Positions 63,438 through 64,000 of a stretch of DNA of 64,000 nt are shown here, one piece after another. Each line of letters begins with the position of its first letter. The stretch's first letter is position 1. Position numbers and translations under genes: made by a program. The notes beneath the pieces are model-generated. The model was given only the letters and a program-made list of their open reading frames with translations. It was not told where the DNA came from and ran no database searches. The DNA comes from Armatimonadota bacterium (lineage in GTDB: Bacteria > Armatimonadota > UBA5829 > DSUL01). The DNA lies in assembly GCA_020846715.1 (NCBI GenBank), contig JADLDK010000011.1, forward strand, positions 1-64,000, read 5' to 3'.

Positions 63438-63463
63438 CCTGGCGCAGTTGCAACTGCGCCAGG
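63438..63463 (+). terminator. Perfect palindrome between dnaK and hsp20
   Basis: CCTGGCGCAGTTG followed at once by its complement; the hairpin keeps an 11-pair stem with a TTGC-type loop. No T run follows, so it may be a partial terminator, or a processing or stabilising element that sets hsp20 below or above dnaK. Confidence 0.5.
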
Positions 63464-63537
63464 CTGATCTCCTCCCCAGAGGAGCAGGGTAGAAGCCACA
63501 AAAACATTCACAAAGACTACTTGAGAGGTGAAAGCAG

Positions 63538-63972
63538 ATGCGAATGGATGTAAGGGGACGAGATCCGTTCAGGGAAATTGCGGAGCTGTTTGAGCCGTGG
63601 CGACACGGCGCGCGGCGTGGCGGAGCGGAAGAGGCGCGGAGTTCAAGTTGGACGCCGGAGTGCGATGTGCGTGAGAGCGACAACGATATCGTTGTTGTCT
63701 GCGAAGTGCCTGGCGTAAAGATGGAAGACATCAACATAGAAGTCACGGCAGATACGCTGAACGTCTCTGGTGAACGCAGCCTTCCGCAACCGGATGACGG
63801 GCAATGGGTACGCGTTGAGCGTCAGTATGGTCCGTTTTCACGGTCATTCTCTATCGGTATTCCGGTGGATGTCCAGAATGTGAAAGCGGTCTATCGGGAT
63901 GGGCTGCTGCAGGTGACCATCCCCAAATCACAGGCCGTCAGGCCGAAGAAGATTGACATCGAAGTCGGTTGA
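63538..63972 (+). CDS. Small heat shock protein Hsp20
   Basis: 144 residues. ATP-independent holdase, forming oligomers that bind unfolding proteins for DnaK. The alpha-crystallin domain covers about 40-140: WTPECDVRESDNDIVVVCEVPGVKMEDINIEV, LNVSGERSLP, and YGPFSRSFSIGIPVDVQNVKAVYRDGLLQVTIPK, with G-L-L and the I-x-I/V type end (IDIEV). GAGAGG lies nine bases before ATG 63538. It is 112 bases after dnaK and read the same way. The window ends 28 bases later without another clear gene. Confidence 0.95.
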   Translation: MRMDVRGRDPFREIAELFEPWRHGARRGGAEEARSSSWTPECDVRESDNDIVVVCEVPGVKMEDINIEVTADTLNVSGERSLPQPDDGQWVRVERQYGPFSRSFSIGIPVDVQNVKAVYRDGLLQVTIPKSQAVRPKKIDIEVG

Positions 63973-64000
63973 GGATCGCCGGCGATGAGGTGGTGATTGT

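Noticed and set aside
63973-64000. Possible gene start at the right edge
   Set aside because: Only a few codons are available after an ATG at 63985; nothing can be supported.

Overview
The window looks like an ordinary chromosomal segment of a free-living, saccharide-using bacterium with a double-membrane type of surface. Signs are a PEP-CTERM protein with a sigma54-type promoter, a secretin-type STN domain protein, a P1B copper ATPase, ClpC, and many secreted proteins of carbohydrate metabolism (GHL10-like hydrolase, ThuA, SMP-30, Gfo/Idh/MocA, AP-endonuclease-like isomerases). This mix, together with an RsrA-like anti-sigma factor, would fit Armatimonadota or a neighbouring poorly cultured phylum. 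That placement is inference; rnpB (41673-42095) and uvrA, dnaK or ftsY trees would settle it.

Layout. 1-8205: clpC (cut by the left edge), branched-chain aminotransferase, an STN-domain protein, an oxidoreductase/isomerase pair and a small membrane protein. 8574-9428: LOG-family protein. 9643-22765: one long, tightly packed operon of eight genes (large membrane protein, ABC exporter ATPase and permease, coiled-coil membrane protein, MoxR ATPase, DUF58, BatA-like VWA protein, double-VWA protein), probably a chaperone-like surface or envelope complex. 22840-23637: PEP-CTERM gene with a sigma54-type promoter and a leader with successive hairpins. 23940-32646: scattered sugar and housekeeping genes (isomerase, PhyH dioxygenase, SMP-30, FtsY, HDOD, Mrp, ThuA). 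32749-36513: a 1254-residue modular secreted hydrolase. 36816-44309: hemW, half of a sugar ABC importer, an HD phosphohydrolase, TMEM175-type channel, RNase P RNA, zinc-ribbon protein, a SigR/RsrA-like sigma/anti-sigma pair and a cyclase. 44319-47282: uvrA. 47434-57620: a restriction-modification island. 57624-61289: copper ATPase and two companions. 61599-63972: dnaK and hsp20.

The part most likely to be new is the island at 47434-57620. A promoter drives a type III-like restriction subunit (res), a four-helix-bundle gene, a large N6-adenine methyltransferase (mod), then a two-gene cassette of an Hsp70 ATPase fused to TPR-like repeats and a compact UvrD-like helicase. Both additions carry the same scar. 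The four-helix gene is bounded by two copies of a 28-base sequence that forms the 3' end of res. The Hsp70-helicase cassette is bounded by two 73-base copies of the 3' end of mod (70 of 73 identical, all three differences synonymous and in adjacent codons). In Res the nuclease Lys of the usual E-x-K-G motif appears to be Ser (E935-C-S937-G), so the island may have become something other than a plain restriction enzyme. No CRISPR array, tRNA, integrase or insertion sequence was recognised.
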